Position numbers and translations under genes: made by a program. From a bacterium (GTDB taxonomy: Bacteria > Planctomycetota > Planctomycetia > Planctomycetales > Planctomycetaceae), in assembly GCA_016124895.1 (NCBI GenBank), contig WGMU01000157.1, forward strand, positions 1 to 42,171: a stretch of 42,171 bases of DNA, given 5' to 3'. The notes under the pieces were generated by a model that was not told where the DNA came from, did not search any database, and saw only the letters and a program-made list of their open reading frames with translations. Each line of letters opens with the position of its first letter. Position 1 is the stretch's first letter. This document shows positions 1-8,291 of the stretch, piece by piece.

Positions 1-231
1 CAGCCGCTCACCCCAATCGTCGGCGCAGGGGTCGAGAGCCATCCGCTTGACCCGCGTATGAATCACCGGCTGCACGGGCAAACCATTCCGAGTCACCCAC
101 GAAAAGTCTTCGCGGATCTCATCGAGAACGTCCCGCAACACGCGGACTTCTGCCGTCAGTCGGTCGACTGAGTCAGCAACGGGATTCTCAGTCTCTTCGT
201 TGGGAGCCGATACGGAGGCACGTTTGGCCAT
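1..231 (-). CDS. Hypothetical protein, N-terminal part, runs off the left edge
   Basis: An open frame on the minus strand starts with ATG at 231 and is still open at base 1, giving 77 visible residues. The visible part begins MAKRASVSAPNEE and contains an acidic, probably helical stretch (about residues 20-45, DRLTAEVRVLRDVLDEIRED) followed by a less charged segment. No family is recognised. It starts 36 bases after the stop of the coupling-ATPase gene and reads in the same direction, so it is probably the next gene of that conjugation operon. The function is unknown; the operon placement is an inference from spacing. Confidence 0.6.
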   Translation of the reverse strand, partial: MAKRASVSAPNEETENPVADSVDRLTAEVRVLRDVLDEIREDFSWVTRNGLPVQPVIHTRVKRMALDPCADDWGERL

Positions 232-266
232 GTGGCGAGCAACATGCCACGCCTGGCTGGGTTCGA

Positions 267-2498
267 TCAAACGGAAACAGCAACGTCGCGCCTGGTCCCT
301 GCAAATCGCCTCTGCGAGACCCGCCGGACAATCTCCGACCGTTCGGAAGACAAAGCTTTCGATGGCGGGAGGGTTTCCATCGAGAACGGTTTCGAGGGCA
401 TGCCGTCAATGAGCAGCCGGACATAGGCGTTGTATCTGGGAAGCCCTGTCAGGTTCTCGGGCGTGATCTGGCCGGGGTATTTGCCGAGTTGGTCGGCGAG
501 ACGCACGGCATCGTCACTTCCCACCTGGAATGCCACGATTGAGCCGACGTTGCCGAAAACCGCGTCGGACGTCTCCTGGCTCAGTTGCGCCAGATACTGA
601 TGGGCGACAACGAGCGACAGCCGGTACTTTCGCGCTTCACTCAAGACGGAAGCGAAACTGCCGGTCGTGAAATTCTGGAATTCATCCACGTACAGGCTGA
701 AATCCCGCCGATCGACCTCCGAGATATCGGCACGAGTCATCGCGGCCTGCTGGATACTGGTGACGAGCAGGGCACCCAATAGTGTCGAATTGTCTTCGCC
801 CAGTCTTCCCTTCGACAGGTTCACGATCAGCACTTGTCCCAGGTCCATAATGCGCCGCAAGTCGAGAGCCGGTTTCGGATGGGTGATGATTTCACGGATC
901 GTCGTGTTGACCAGAAAGGGCCGGAGCTTGTTCTGGATGGCTGCTACGGCTTCCGTTCTGTAGTTGTCACTCCACGAGGCGAATTCATGCAGCCAGAATG
1001 ACCGCACTACCGGATCTCGAATGAGAGGCACAACTTGCTCGCGATACGCTTTCTCGCCCAGAAGCTGCATCACTGAGAGCAGATTGCCCTCCCGTTCGAC
1101 GATGGCGAATACTGCGTTCCTCAACGTGTCTTCCAGTCGTGGTCCCCAGGAGTCGTAGAGCTTTTTCAAGGCACTAACGACACCCGAAGTCACTTGATCG
1201 ATGCGGGAAGGATCGCTGCACGCCAGTGGATTGAATCCGATGACATCATCCCGACTGGCGGCATCGAACAGAATAACCTCGTTGGTCCGCTGGCTCGGAA
1301 CAAGTGCCACAATCGCATCGGCGAGATCGCCGTGGGGATCGATCAGGCAGAGTCCCCTTCCGGTCTGCATGTCGGTGACGAGCATGTTCTGCAGCAGCGT
1401 CGTTTTTCCCATGCCGGTCTTCCCCACCAGATACAAATGCCGTCTGCGATCTTCCGGTGACAGTCCCACTAGCCGCTGGTCATCCCGAAACCGAGTTCTT
1501 CCCAGAATCACACTCCCCTCTTCTTCTGAGTAGACTGCAATCGGAGCTTCCAGCTCGCGAAATTCGCTGGATTGCATCCGCTCTGCCTGCGTCGCTTCGG
1601 TCGGCGGATGCCACAACGTCGCCAGTTCCTCGTGCGACAGCAGGAACGTCGGGGTTCGGGGGCGATTCCGGCGACGGGGCCTGGAGACGTGGAAGGTCGC
1701 CAGCCGCGAGCGCGTGAACGCTCCCAATGCCCCGGACATCCTGCGCAGGCGATCGAAACACACGCGGCGTTTCTGCTTCGCGCCGCATACAACCAACCGG
1801 ATGCGTGTCTCGAAAAGGTGGCCTCCGACCTTGTCGGCGGCTGCCTGCAGATCGATCTCCCGTTCATGCGACCGGCTCGTGGATGTATCAATGGCCGATT
1901 TGGCAGATTGCTCCGTGGTCGACGCGATCAGGCCGAGCAGCCACGCTACATACCAGCGACGCGAGCGAGTTCGCCATTTCGCAAAGTACGCTGCCAGACG
2001 GCTATGTCGCTGGAAGAACTCTCGATCAAGGAGTTTCACAGCTTTCCGGGCTTCATGCACTCGCCGTCGGCCGGCCGGGTGAAACTGGATTTCTATCCGG
2101 CATTCCACGTCTGGTTCCGGAAGCACGGCCCGCAACAGTCCGCTGACGGGGTCGGCGAGACTACGAGTGAGCCCATCTTCAAATTGGGCGAAGCGGAGCA
2201 GCGGAAACAACTCGGGCTGTAATTCCGCGTCGCAGGACCAAGGCATCCAGTCCGGGTTGACTCCCTGTACCTCGACCGATGCCACTGTCACCTGCGGATA
2301 GCTGGCGACCAGCGGTTCAAGAACCGATTCCCGGTCCACAGGATGACAGTCGATGAACAAACCGACTTGTGAGACTGCGGTGCCGAAACTGAAGACCACC
2401 GGATAGCGTGCTCGCCCCTGGTGGATGGCCGCCAGTGCTTTCTCCATGAACTTGGGTCCACGATCACAGTCAGGCGGCGTCAGTACCTGAAAACGCAT
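267..2498 (-). CDS. VirD4/TraG-like type IV secretion coupling ATPase
   Basis: This is a P-loop ATPase of the VirD4/TraG/HerA superfamily, which in conjugative elements links the DNA-relaxase complex to the secretion channel. With the ATG at 2498 the protein has 743 residues. A Walker A motif GKTGMGKTT lies near residues 359-367, LCLIDPHGD near 383-391, and a Walker B motif YVDEFQNF near 603-610. The first about 350 residues are a poorly conserved domain. The frame is open upstream to 2720, but that extension (low-complexity, Arg/Ser rich) looks unlike protein, so the start at MRFQVLTPPD was chosen. No pair of N-terminal membrane helices typical of classical VirD4 is visible; only a short hydrophobic stretch (WLLGLIAS) occurs near residue 190. 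Neighbours are a replication-relaxation protein and a primase, which fits a mobilisable or conjugative element. Confidence 0.85.
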   Translation of the reverse strand: MRFQVLTPPDCDRGPKFMEKALAAIHQGRARYPVVFSFGTAVSQVGLFIDCHPVDRESVLEPLVASYPQVTVASVEVQGVNPDWMPWSCDAELQPELFPLLRFAQFEDGLTRSLADPVSGLLRAVLPEPDVECRIEIQFHPAGRRRVHEARKAVKLLDREFFQRHSRLAAYFAKWRTRSRRWYVAWLLGLIASTTEQSAKSAIDTSTSRSHEREIDLQAAADKVGGHLFETRIRLVVCGAKQKRRVCFDRLRRMSGALGAFTRSRLATFHVSRPRRRNRPRTPTFLLSHEELATLWHPPTEATQAERMQSSEFRELEAPIAVYSEEEGSVILGRTRFRDDQRLVGLSPEDRRRHLYLVGKTGMGKTTLLQNMLVTDMQTGRGLCLIDPHGDLADAIVALVPSQRTNEVILFDAASRDDVIGFNPLACSDPSRIDQVTSGVVSALKKLYDSWGPRLEDTLRNAVFAIVEREGNLLSVMQLLGEKAYREQVVPLIRDPVVRSFWLHEFASWSDNYRTEAVAAIQNKLRPFLVNTTIREIITHPKPALDLRRIMDLGQVLIVNLSKGRLGEDNSTLLGALLVTSIQQAAMTRADISEVDRRDFSLYVDEFQNFTTGSFASVLSEARKYRLSLVVAHQYLAQLSQETSDAVFGNVGSIVAFQVGSDDAVRLADQLGKYPGQITPENLTGLPRYNAYVRLLIDGMPSKPFSMETLPPSKALSSERSEIVRRVSQRRFAGTRRDVAVSV

Positions 2499-2730
2499 GG
2501 TCGCAGAGTATCTTGCACTACAGTTTTTTTCGCTGTTGGCTGACGGCAATTCGTTGTCCTGTACGGCGTCACGGAAAAGCCGCCTCGTTCGATGTGCGTG
2601 GGTCTCCCGAGGCGGGCTGACTCGCTTCAGGTCCGGAGACTCCTTTCCTCGCTGCGTGGGGGCGAAGGGAGGGGCACGGGTTGATAGCCGAGCCGAGCAC
2701 TGCGGAGGAACGACCAGCAAAGCGAGACTA

Positions 2731-3636
2731 TCAAAATGCCTTCACCTGCGCGACTGGCTGCGATAAACGCACGGGCTCGCGTTGGAATCTCGACGTCGGC
2801 TGGGGATCAACAAGAGCCTGCCAGGAACCATGATGATCGTTGAAAATCGGTTCCGTCACGATCAGAGGATGTCCAAGGAAGATGTCTTGAGTCGATGCAT
2901 ACACGAGCAGCCGTCTGGGATTCCTCGCCAATTGCATCGCCAGGGACAGTATGTGATGGGCACGTTCGATCCCGGTCGTCAGGAACACCACACGGAATCC
3001 GGGGCGTTCTCCCTGCTCGCCAGACTCTCGCCACAGCCGCAGAACCCAATCCTGATACGTCTCGTAGCCACTGATCTTTGTGCGGATGCTCTGCTCTCGC
3101 TGGGAGTCGAGCGGCTCGGTGGCGTTGTCAATCTCGAAGATCAGATTGAACGTCTGTCCTGAGTATCCCAGTTGCACGTGGAAGTCCGGCTGCTGTCGAT
3201 GCTCCCCGACCTCCAGCGTCAGTTGGCCGTCGCCGAGAATTCGGTTCACCGTCACTCCCCTCTCGTGACAGGCCACCAGCGTCTGCACCACGACGTCTGC
3301 GGTGGCCATTGCGTGTTTCACGCGTGAAGGAGCAATCTCCTGCAGATTCGTTCTGGATGGAGCATCGACGGCGTTCGGAAAAGCAGCTTGATGGCCGTTC
3401 AGGGTCAGGCGGTAATAGGCCATCTGCCCGCCGCCGGGAATCCCAGTCGACCAGCTTCGTATCAATCCAGCTTCACCGAGTGCCTGCATTCGCTCTCGCA
3501 CCCGGCGTTCATCACGGAACGGCTCTCCATCGAATGTCACGCTCACCTTGCGAAGCTGGTTTGCCGTCAATGGAGTCGCATCCAATAACTTCAGAAGCGA
3601 TACGTCTCGGGGGCTGAGAATGATGTTTTTGGCCAT
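2731..3636 (-). CDS. Replication-relaxation family protein
   Basis: A 301-residue protein resembling the replication-relaxation (Replic_Relax) family, DNA-binding proteins of plasmids and integrative elements tied to mobilisation or replication. The N-terminus (about 5-110) reads as a winged helix: SPRDVSLLKLLDATPLTANQL, then a second helix with RVRERMQALGEAGLI, then a beta-wing with GGGQMAYYRLTLNG. The C-terminal half contains a nuclease-like pattern (QPDFHVQL, then LIFEIDNATEP) typical of the family. The start is ATG at 3636. It is transcribed divergently from the primase-like gene with a gap under 50 bases, so the two may share a control region. It ends 232 bases before the coupling ATPase begins. 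Family assignment is from recognised motifs; the exact role is inferred. Confidence 0.75.
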   Translation of the reverse strand: MAKNIILSPRDVSLLKLLDATPLTANQLRKVSVTFDGEPFRDERRVRERMQALGEAGLIRSWSTGIPGGGQMAYYRLTLNGHQAAFPNAVDAPSRTNLQEIAPSRVKHAMATADVVVQTLVACHERGVTVNRILGDGQLTLEVGEHRQQPDFHVQLGYSGQTFNLIFEIDNATEPLDSQREQSIRTKISGYETYQDWVLRLWRESGEQGERPGFRVVFLTTGIERAHHILSLAMQLARNPRRLLVYASTQDIFLGHPLIVTEPIFNDHHGSWQALVDPQPTSRFQREPVRLSQPVAQVKAF

Positions 3637-3682
3637 GTCGCCGATTCACGATATCATCAGCCTGAACAATTCCTGATTGCCC

Positions 3683-4885
3683 ATGCAGAAACCTGGTGGC
3701 TATATCGACGTTGATGCTCTACAGGCCCAGACCTCTCTCGAACAAGCGGCCGTCAAATGCGGTATCGCGTTGGATGTCAAAGGCAGCGGTCCAGAAGTGC
3801 GGATCGATTGTCCGTTTGGCTGTGCCGGCGATCACTGCGGCCGAAAGGAAATCGCCGTCAAAACAGACAATCCGCAGAAGGTCTTTCAATGCCATGCTTA
3901 TGAATGCCAGTTCCGGGGCAATCTGCTGGCGTTGATGCACGGATTCCTCACAGGGTCGAAACCGACCGGCGGGAAACTCAAGGGCGATGAATTCCAACGA
4001 GTGAAGAAAGTCCTGGCCGGAACCGGCGAGCCCGCCGCGAGCCGTCCGGCCTCCAGGCAGCCGGCGGCCGCAGGCGAAACTGCAACTCCCCCACTCCCTG
4101 TGAATAAACCGCTGATCGACGCCACCAAGGAGCGAGTCCGCGAACTCCACAACATCGACGAGAAACTTATCCGCGACGTGGCCACGATGAACCCTGCCGC
4201 CGCAGCCTATGTCCGCCGCCATCCCTGCCTTACTTCTGAGTCGCTGTTAAAATGGCGTAGCGGTTATCTGCCTAACGACGGCGGCGGTGACAAGCGGGGC
4301 TGGTCGCTGCGAGGCAACATTCTCTATCCCGTGCTCTCCGAGCATGGCAAAGTCCTGGCTTGGGTGGGACGGGACGTGCAATTTGAGCAGAGGGAACGCG
4401 AGTTTCAGCAACTTTCCCCCGTTGAACGCTCCGGCAAAGAGCCGCCAGCCAAACATCGGTTCCCCAAGGGTTTCCATCGCGGCGTCGAACTCTTTGGGCA
4501 GCAAGCCAGCCGCCTCAAGGAACCGGGATATCGTGACTTCATTGCCGATCACGGCCTCATAGTTGCGGAAGGCTTCAATGACGTGATCGGTCTCGACAAC
4601 CTCGGCGTTCCCGCACTCGGCATCATGTCGAATCGGATGACCGACACGCAGGGAGAGAAGATCGCCCGATTCGCGAAGCAACTGGGTGTCGAACGAGTGA
4701 ACCTGATGTTTGACTGCGAAGCGACCGGCGTGGAGGGCGCGAAGGAGGCCTTGTGGTTCTTCGCGGAGCGTAAGTTCGACGTGCGGCTTGTCTGGTCGCC
4801 AGCCATGTACAACGGCGAGTATCAGGGAAAGCAACCCGAGTCGCTGACGCAGGAAGAGGTGGTGGGGTTACTGCGACGGCGATAG
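3683..4885 (+). CDS. Primase-like protein with CHC2 zinc finger and Toprim domain
   Basis: About 400 residues. The N-terminal zinc-binding region carries CPFGC (about 43-47), another Cys near 52, and CHAYEC (about 70-75), the layout of a CHC2-type primase zinc finger. The C-terminal part (about 285-375) reads as Toprim: VAEGFNDVIGLDNLG supplies the Glu of the first motif, and NLMFDCEATGVEGAKEA replaces the usual DxD with DCE. Such proteins make primers or act as replication accessories on plasmids and phages. The frame can also start at TTG 3677 (two codons earlier); ATG 3683 is preferred. No convincing Shine-Dalgarno is seen at either. Residues about 115-145 are a Pro/Ala-rich linker. It diverges from the replication-relaxation gene and is followed by the origin-like stretch. 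Confidence 0.75.
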   Translation: MQKPGGYIDVDALQAQTSLEQAAVKCGIALDVKGSGPEVRIDCPFGCAGDHCGRKEIAVKTDNPQKVFQCHAYECQFRGNLLALMHGFLTGSKPTGGKLKGDEFQRVKKVLAGTGEPAASRPASRQPAAAGETATPPLPVNKPLIDATKERVRELHNIDEKLIRDVATMNPAAAAYVRRHPCLTSESLLKWRSGYLPNDGGGDKRGWSLRGNILYPVLSEHGKVLAWVGRDVQFEQREREFQQLSPVERSGKEPPAKHRFPKGFHRGVELFGQQASRLKEPGYRDFIADHGLIVAEGFNDVIGLDNLGVPALGIMSNRMTDTQGEKIARFAKQLGVERVNLMFDCEATGVEGAKEALWFFAERKFDVRLVWSPAMYNGEYQGKQPESLTQEEVVGLLRRR

Positions 4886-4974
4886 CAAGTCGATGGACGA
4901 CGACGTGGGGCACGTCCGGCGTGCTTCCGGCACGCACGCACCGGCCGCGAGTGGATGAGTCGAAACGCACTCGT

Positions 4975-4993
4975 CCACGGCTGTTTGCCGTGG
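4975..4993. repeat. Short hairpin after the primase gene
   Basis: CCACGGC, loop TGTTT, GCCGTGG form a perfect 7-bp stem. It lies 90 bases after the primase stop. There is no T-run after it, so it is not an obvious intrinsic terminator. A second hairpin, CAGGCC-GTAG-GGCCTG, follows at 5017-5032. Confidence 0.5.
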
Positions 4994-5070
4994 TGTCGTT
5001 CCGCTCTGCGGTCGCTCAGGCCGTAGGGCCTGTGTCGTGCGGGCAAGGCGTCGCGGGGTGACGGTAGTCA

Positions 5071-5147
5071 GCCGCGACAGGCGGGGTTACGCGCGCGTCG
5101 GTCACGAGGTACGAGTGCCAGCCCGTCGGAAGCCCGCCTGTCGCGGC
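5071..5147. repeat. Perfect 15-bp inverted repeat with 47-base spacer
   Basis: GCCGCGACAGGCGGG at 5071-5085 pairs perfectly with CCCGCCTGTCGCGGC at 5133-5147. The spacer is 47 bases. Arms of this length could extrude as a large stem-loop or be bound as a dimeric site; in a plasmid module the candidate roles are origin, oriT or resolution site. The sequence alone does not decide which. Confidence 0.65.
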
Positions 5148-5405
5148 GGTAGCCGGCGACGCTCTGCCCCTCAAGCGTGGCGGGCTTTTCGGCTGTCCCA
5201 AGCCGAGTTGCCGGTCGATCTCCGATCGCCTCTCGCTTCTTTTTGGTCGCCATTGGAGGCGAACGTCCGGCGGTCGTGCGGCGGAACATTGTGACCTGCC
5301 GCCAGCCAGTGTGTCGGCGATAAGGCACCTCTTTTCTACTGAGTTGTCCAGCTTCAGGACGGCTCCTGCCGTCCGTCGGACACGTCAACTTTTCTTTTCT
5401 CAGCA

Positions 5406-5423
5406 GGCGGGCTGAGGCCCGCC
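5406..5423. repeat. GC-rich hairpin near the iterons
   Basis: GGCGGGC, loop TGAG, GCCCGCC gives a perfect 7-bp stem. It sits about 110 bases from the first iteron, just after a pyrimidine-rich run (TTTTCTTTTCTC). It may be part of the origin or an end-of-rep transcript structure. Confidence 0.45.
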
Positions 5424-5532
5424 CCCGTTTGTTGAAACAGAATACGTTTTGAAACAAGCTTTGTAGGAGATACTTCCGCGAAGGCTTGCTGGCTTCCCCA
5501 AGCCAACAATTCACAGTCCCCTTTCCGGAAAA

Positions 5533-5607
5533 CATCCGGCGTCTGCCGATACTCCATCCGGCAACTGCCGATGGTATCAGGGTAAAAAACATCCGGTGAT
5601 TGCCGAT
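5533..5607. repeat. Three 18-bp iterons downstream of rep
   Basis: Three direct repeats fit the pattern CATCCGG, four variable bases, TGCCGAT: 5533-5550 (CATCCGGCGTCTGCCGAT), 5555-5572 (CATCCGGCAACTGCCGAT) and 5590-5607 (CATCCGGTGATTGCCGAT). All 14 outer positions are identical in the three copies. The first two begin 22 bp apart, about two helical turns; the third begins 35 bp later. They end 22 bases before the rep stop codon. Repeats of this size next to a replication initiator gene are typical binding sites for the initiator. A possible degenerate copy lies upstream of the rep operon at 7774-7791. Confidence 0.75.
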
Positions 5608-5628
5608 AGGTTCAGGCATAACAGCGGG

Positions 5629-7104
5629 CTACGAAGTGCGGTTTCGGTCAAGTACCCAGACGCTGAAGTCGGGGTATGTGTTGTCGAAATGTTCGCGTTC
5701 AATTTTTAACTCCGTTGCCTCCCGAGCCGCCTCATGCGGGCTATGAGGATCGACCTGACGATAGAACTCCAGGAACGTCGGGGAAAATTGCGAAGATAAC
5801 TGTCGCCCCTCCGCTGATGACAGGTACTCCCTGAACGCCACAGAACGTTCCGACTGATACTCTTCACGAAGCCGCTGCAAATCGCTGGTATTGTTCTGAC
5901 GCTCGGCCTCCCAGCGTTCGCGTTGTCGATGCTTCTCATGGGTGTAGATCCAGTCGGGCGGCATTCGTTGATTCTGGACTCCGTCAATAAAAAATGCCGC
6001 AGGTGAAACTTTGAAGCCGGGGAACCCCGCTGGCTGCTCGTGGATGGCTGCTTCGGTGACCCGAATCCAACGTTGGATCAATCCCCTGCTGCACTGTTGG
6101 AACACGCGACGAATCCCCGCCTCATCCACTCCAATGGCCCGCAGTGGCTGGTACAGCGGGTCATCGGCGATCGCCTGCTTTTGCGTCGTGGTCCGTTCAG
6201 CGAGCGGCTGTCGGAAGTACCGGCCTTCGAATAGCTGCACCACATAGACGCCGGGTCCACGCTTGAGGAACAGGTCTTTCACACTCCCCTGCCCCCTGCC
6301 GAGTTCGACGATCCCGAGCCGGAGCAGTTCCTCGATGCAGGCTTCCAGATCAAACTTGCGTTTGTAGAGCGGTCGATCAGGAGAGAATCCCAGGCCGTTG
6401 ATCGTGAGATCATCGACATTCATGAATACCTGGCTGGATCGCCAGAAGCGATCCTTGATTTTTAAGAACAACCGACGGGTTGCCGGCGTCAGTTGGCGGT
6501 AAAGATCGAGGTCGAACAGCAGCGTCCCGCCCGTCGCCTGACACATTTGAAAGAACAGCGGCGACCACTCGATTCGCCACGAGCGTTCGGTGTCCACCTC
6601 TGCTCCCGGCCCCTTCGTCGGCAAATACGACGAGAAGAAGTGCAAGGTCACCCGTTCATGCTGCTGCGTGACGGGGTTGTAGAATGCCGTGTTCTGGTAC
6701 GCGACCAATGCCAATCGTTCGAGCGACTGACGGAACTGGTCATACTGCGACCCGCCGGTTCCCAGTCCCAGTTGTTTGAGCATCCAATACGGCGTCGCCA
6801 ACAGCGATGAACTGCGGTCTGCCTGTGAAAGTGTCGTTCCCAGCAGTCCCCAGAGAATGTACTCGTCGATCGACTGCAACCCGAGCGGAGCAAATACCGC
6901 CACATCCGCCTGACGTTTCTCGTCTCCTGCCTTGAACGAGTAGGTTGTTTCAAACGTCGGCTGTTCCCGCACTCCCCCCTTCAGCGGCCAGAACGCCGTT
7001 TCCAGTAGCGATAATTGAGCAATCCCCTCTCGCGTGATTCCGGGCAACCGGTATCGCTTTGAGCGTGCCTGTTCGCCGCCGTTGATCGCTGCAGTGTCAG
7101 CCAC
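5629..7104 (-). CDS. Plasmid replication initiator protein (RPA type)
   Basis: A 491-residue protein recognised as a plasmid replication initiator A (RPA superfamily), expected to bind iterons at the origin and load the replication machinery. Family-like segments include LSLLETAFWPL (about 30-40), FETTYSFKAGDEKRQADVAVFAPLGL (about 50-75) and LFLKIKDRFWR in the centre, which form the winged-helix core. The last about 110 residues are highly charged and likely helical (HEKHRQRERWEAERQNN). The start is GTG at 7104, only six bases after the stop of the upstream HTH gene, so the two genes are almost certainly co-transcribed. Three iterons lie right after its stop. Recognition is by pattern, without a database search. 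Confidence 0.7.
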   Translation of the reverse strand: MADTAAINGGEQARSKRYRLPGITREGIAQLSLLETAFWPLKGGVREQPTFETTYSFKAGDEKRQADVAVFAPLGLQSIDEYILWGLLGTTLSQADRSSSLLATPYWMLKQLGLGTGGSQYDQFRQSLERLALVAYQNTAFYNPVTQQHERVTLHFFSSYLPTKGPGAEVDTERSWRIEWSPLFFQMCQATGGTLLFDLDLYRQLTPATRRLFLKIKDRFWRSSQVFMNVDDLTINGLGFSPDRPLYKRKFDLEACIEELLRLGIVELGRGQGSVKDLFLKRGPGVYVVQLFEGRYFRQPLAERTTTQKQAIADDPLYQPLRAIGVDEAGIRRVFQQCSRGLIQRWIRVTEAAIHEQPAGFPGFKVSPAAFFIDGVQNQRMPPDWIYTHEKHRQRERWEAERQNNTSDLQRLREEYQSERSVAFREYLSSAEGRQLSSQFSPTFLEFYRQVDPHSPHEAAREATELKIEREHFDNTYPDFSVWVLDRNRTS

Positions 7105-7110
7105 GAACGA

Positions 7111-7653
7111 TCAGAAGATTTTGCGATATAGAATCCGCCTGAGGAGTCCGTATTCGGCAGTCCCCTGTTCCGATGGGGTCTTCGGATGATCATCGACGAC
7201 GGAATCCTTCGGCGTCTGTGTGGCAGACTTTGGCGGTGCGAGTTGCTGCTGCAATGAACCCATCAGGATGTTCCCCTCTCGTAATCGTTCCGACATGCTC
7301 TTGATGAGTTCATTCTGAGCGGCGATCTGCTGATCCTTGATGTCGAGCTGTTTCCGAAGGATCTCGACGATGGCATCGGACGCCTCTCCGCCGCCCTGTG
7401 ATCGTGGCTTGTTGTCTGTCGTCGTCTTCGCCTCACTCTCCGGAATCTCGCGGCGGAGAAGTTCCTCGGAGACCCGCCATGCGAAGTTCTCGCCTTTCAG
7501 GCGGAGCGTCTTCACAGTCTCTGGATCGGGTTCAATGTGGTGACGATCCGGGTGTCGATCGTCCTCCAAGATTGGGTACAGGATTCGCCGGATCGAAGAT
7601 GGTGATTTTCCGGTGAGTTGCGCGGCTTCTTTGACGGTCAGAAACTTGGTCAT
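7111..7653 (-). CDS. HTH DNA-binding protein with coiled coil, rep-operon leader
   Basis: A 180-residue protein. Residues 1-45 form an excisionase/MerR-like helix-turn-helix (KFLTVKEAAQLTGKSPSSIRRIL). Residues about 95-135 are a strong coiled coil (KQLDIKDQQIAAQNELIKSMSERLRE), reminiscent of the C-terminal coil of small plasmid proteins encoded next to rep genes. The linker and tail are Pro/Thr/Ser rich. It starts with ATG at 7653 and its stop is six bases before the rep GTG. Its likely role is regulating rep or aiding partition or copy control; this is inferred from position and domain layout. No clear Shine-Dalgarno precedes the start. Confidence 0.6.
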   Translation of the reverse strand: MTKFLTVKEAAQLTGKSPSSIRRILYPILEDDRHPDRHHIEPDPETVKTLRLKGENFAWRVSEELLRREIPESEAKTTTDNKPRSQGGGEASDAIVEILRKQLDIKDQQIAAQNELIKSMSERLREGNILMGSLQQQLAPPKSATQTPKDSVVDDHPKTPSEQGTAEYGLLRRILYRKIF

Positions 7654-8291
7654 GGGGAATAGGGGAGTGATGGCTCGACACTACTCTCATGCGGATGATC
7701 TTGGGAAGGGGATTTGAAAGGGTACCGACAAGGCGTCTTGACATGGTTTCGGAGTGGCTCCGGCAAGGTTCTGATACCGGATCGTGCCGCTACCAGAGCG
7801 GTTTCCAACGGTTTCAGCGGAGGAACTTTGACACCTTCATGAAATGTTACGGAAGCCTATCGCGGCAGGGTTTCACAGTGGGATCGCTGGAAGTCTTTCA
7901 CGGCGTGAGAATCGCCCGTTCCGACAAGCTTCCGTGAGAGCACTTCGGAACCCTCTCGGCACGTGATCGTGAAAGGGGATTGCATCTTCCGAGGCGAGTT
8001 TCAAAGGTACCAAGCGATAACGTGGCGGCAACGTTCCGGAACTGTGCCAGGAACTTGCCAGGACCAGGTGTCATCGGTCGCCCGAAAGGCTACCCTGGGA
8101 CGGGAATCTGAACGAATCATCCTCAATCGCTGGTAATTGACTTGCGTTTTGGCGCAGAACCATTCCAGTGACTGCGGTGACCGAATCGTTTGCGCGACCA
8201 GGAATGCTGGATTTTACGTGTCTTTTTTGATTTGGCCAGAATCCGTGTCACCCAGCTTGGGTCCGCGGGCACTCTGTGAATAGGAGTTGTG
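7654..8291. other. Intergenic stretch between the rep operon and the ECF sigma gene
   Basis: This stretch of about 640 bases lies between divergent genes and should hold the promoters of both. Visible elements: a possible degenerate iteron (7774-7791, CCGG-4-TGCCG), the palindrome TCACGGCGTGA (7898-7908), the palindrome GTTCCGGAAC (8033-8042), and a near-tandem repeat GGAACTGTGCCA/GGAACTTGCCA (8038-8060). No confident -35/-10 pair could be assigned. No convincing gene was seen. Confidence 0.4.

Larger units (their letters stand above)
4886..5628. other. Non-coding origin-like stretch between primase and rep genes
   Basis: This stretch of about 740 bases has no convincing gene. It contains, in order, two short GC-rich hairpins (4975-4993 and 5017-5032), a perfect 15-bp inverted repeat (5071-5085 with 5133-5147), a 7-bp-stem hairpin (5406-5423), and three 18-bp iteron-like repeats (5533-5607) immediately downstream of the replication initiator gene. 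Iterons, inverted repeats and an adjacent rep gene are the usual ingredients of a theta-type plasmid origin. A 61-codon frame (5068-5253, minus) lies over the long inverted repeat and is probably spurious. Origin activity is inferred. Confidence 0.5.

Noticed and set aside
1572-2222. Open frame of 216 codons on the plus strand
   Set aside because: It lies entirely opposite the coupling ATPase and reads as Arg-rich non-protein sequence.
2499-2720. N-terminal extension of the coupling ATPase
   Set aside because: The extra 74 codons are Arg/Ser/Pro rich and unlike protein; the start at 2498 gives a sensible N-terminus.
5068-5253. Minus-strand 61-codon frame starting MATKKKREAIGDRP
   Set aside because: The first residues look protein-like, but it lies over the long inverted repeat, lacks a ribosome-binding site and has an Arg-rich end; kept only as a note.
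7738-7743. TTGACA as a -35 box upstream of the sigma gene
   Set aside because: No acceptable -10 sequence lies 16-18 bases downstream and it is over 500 bases from the start codon.
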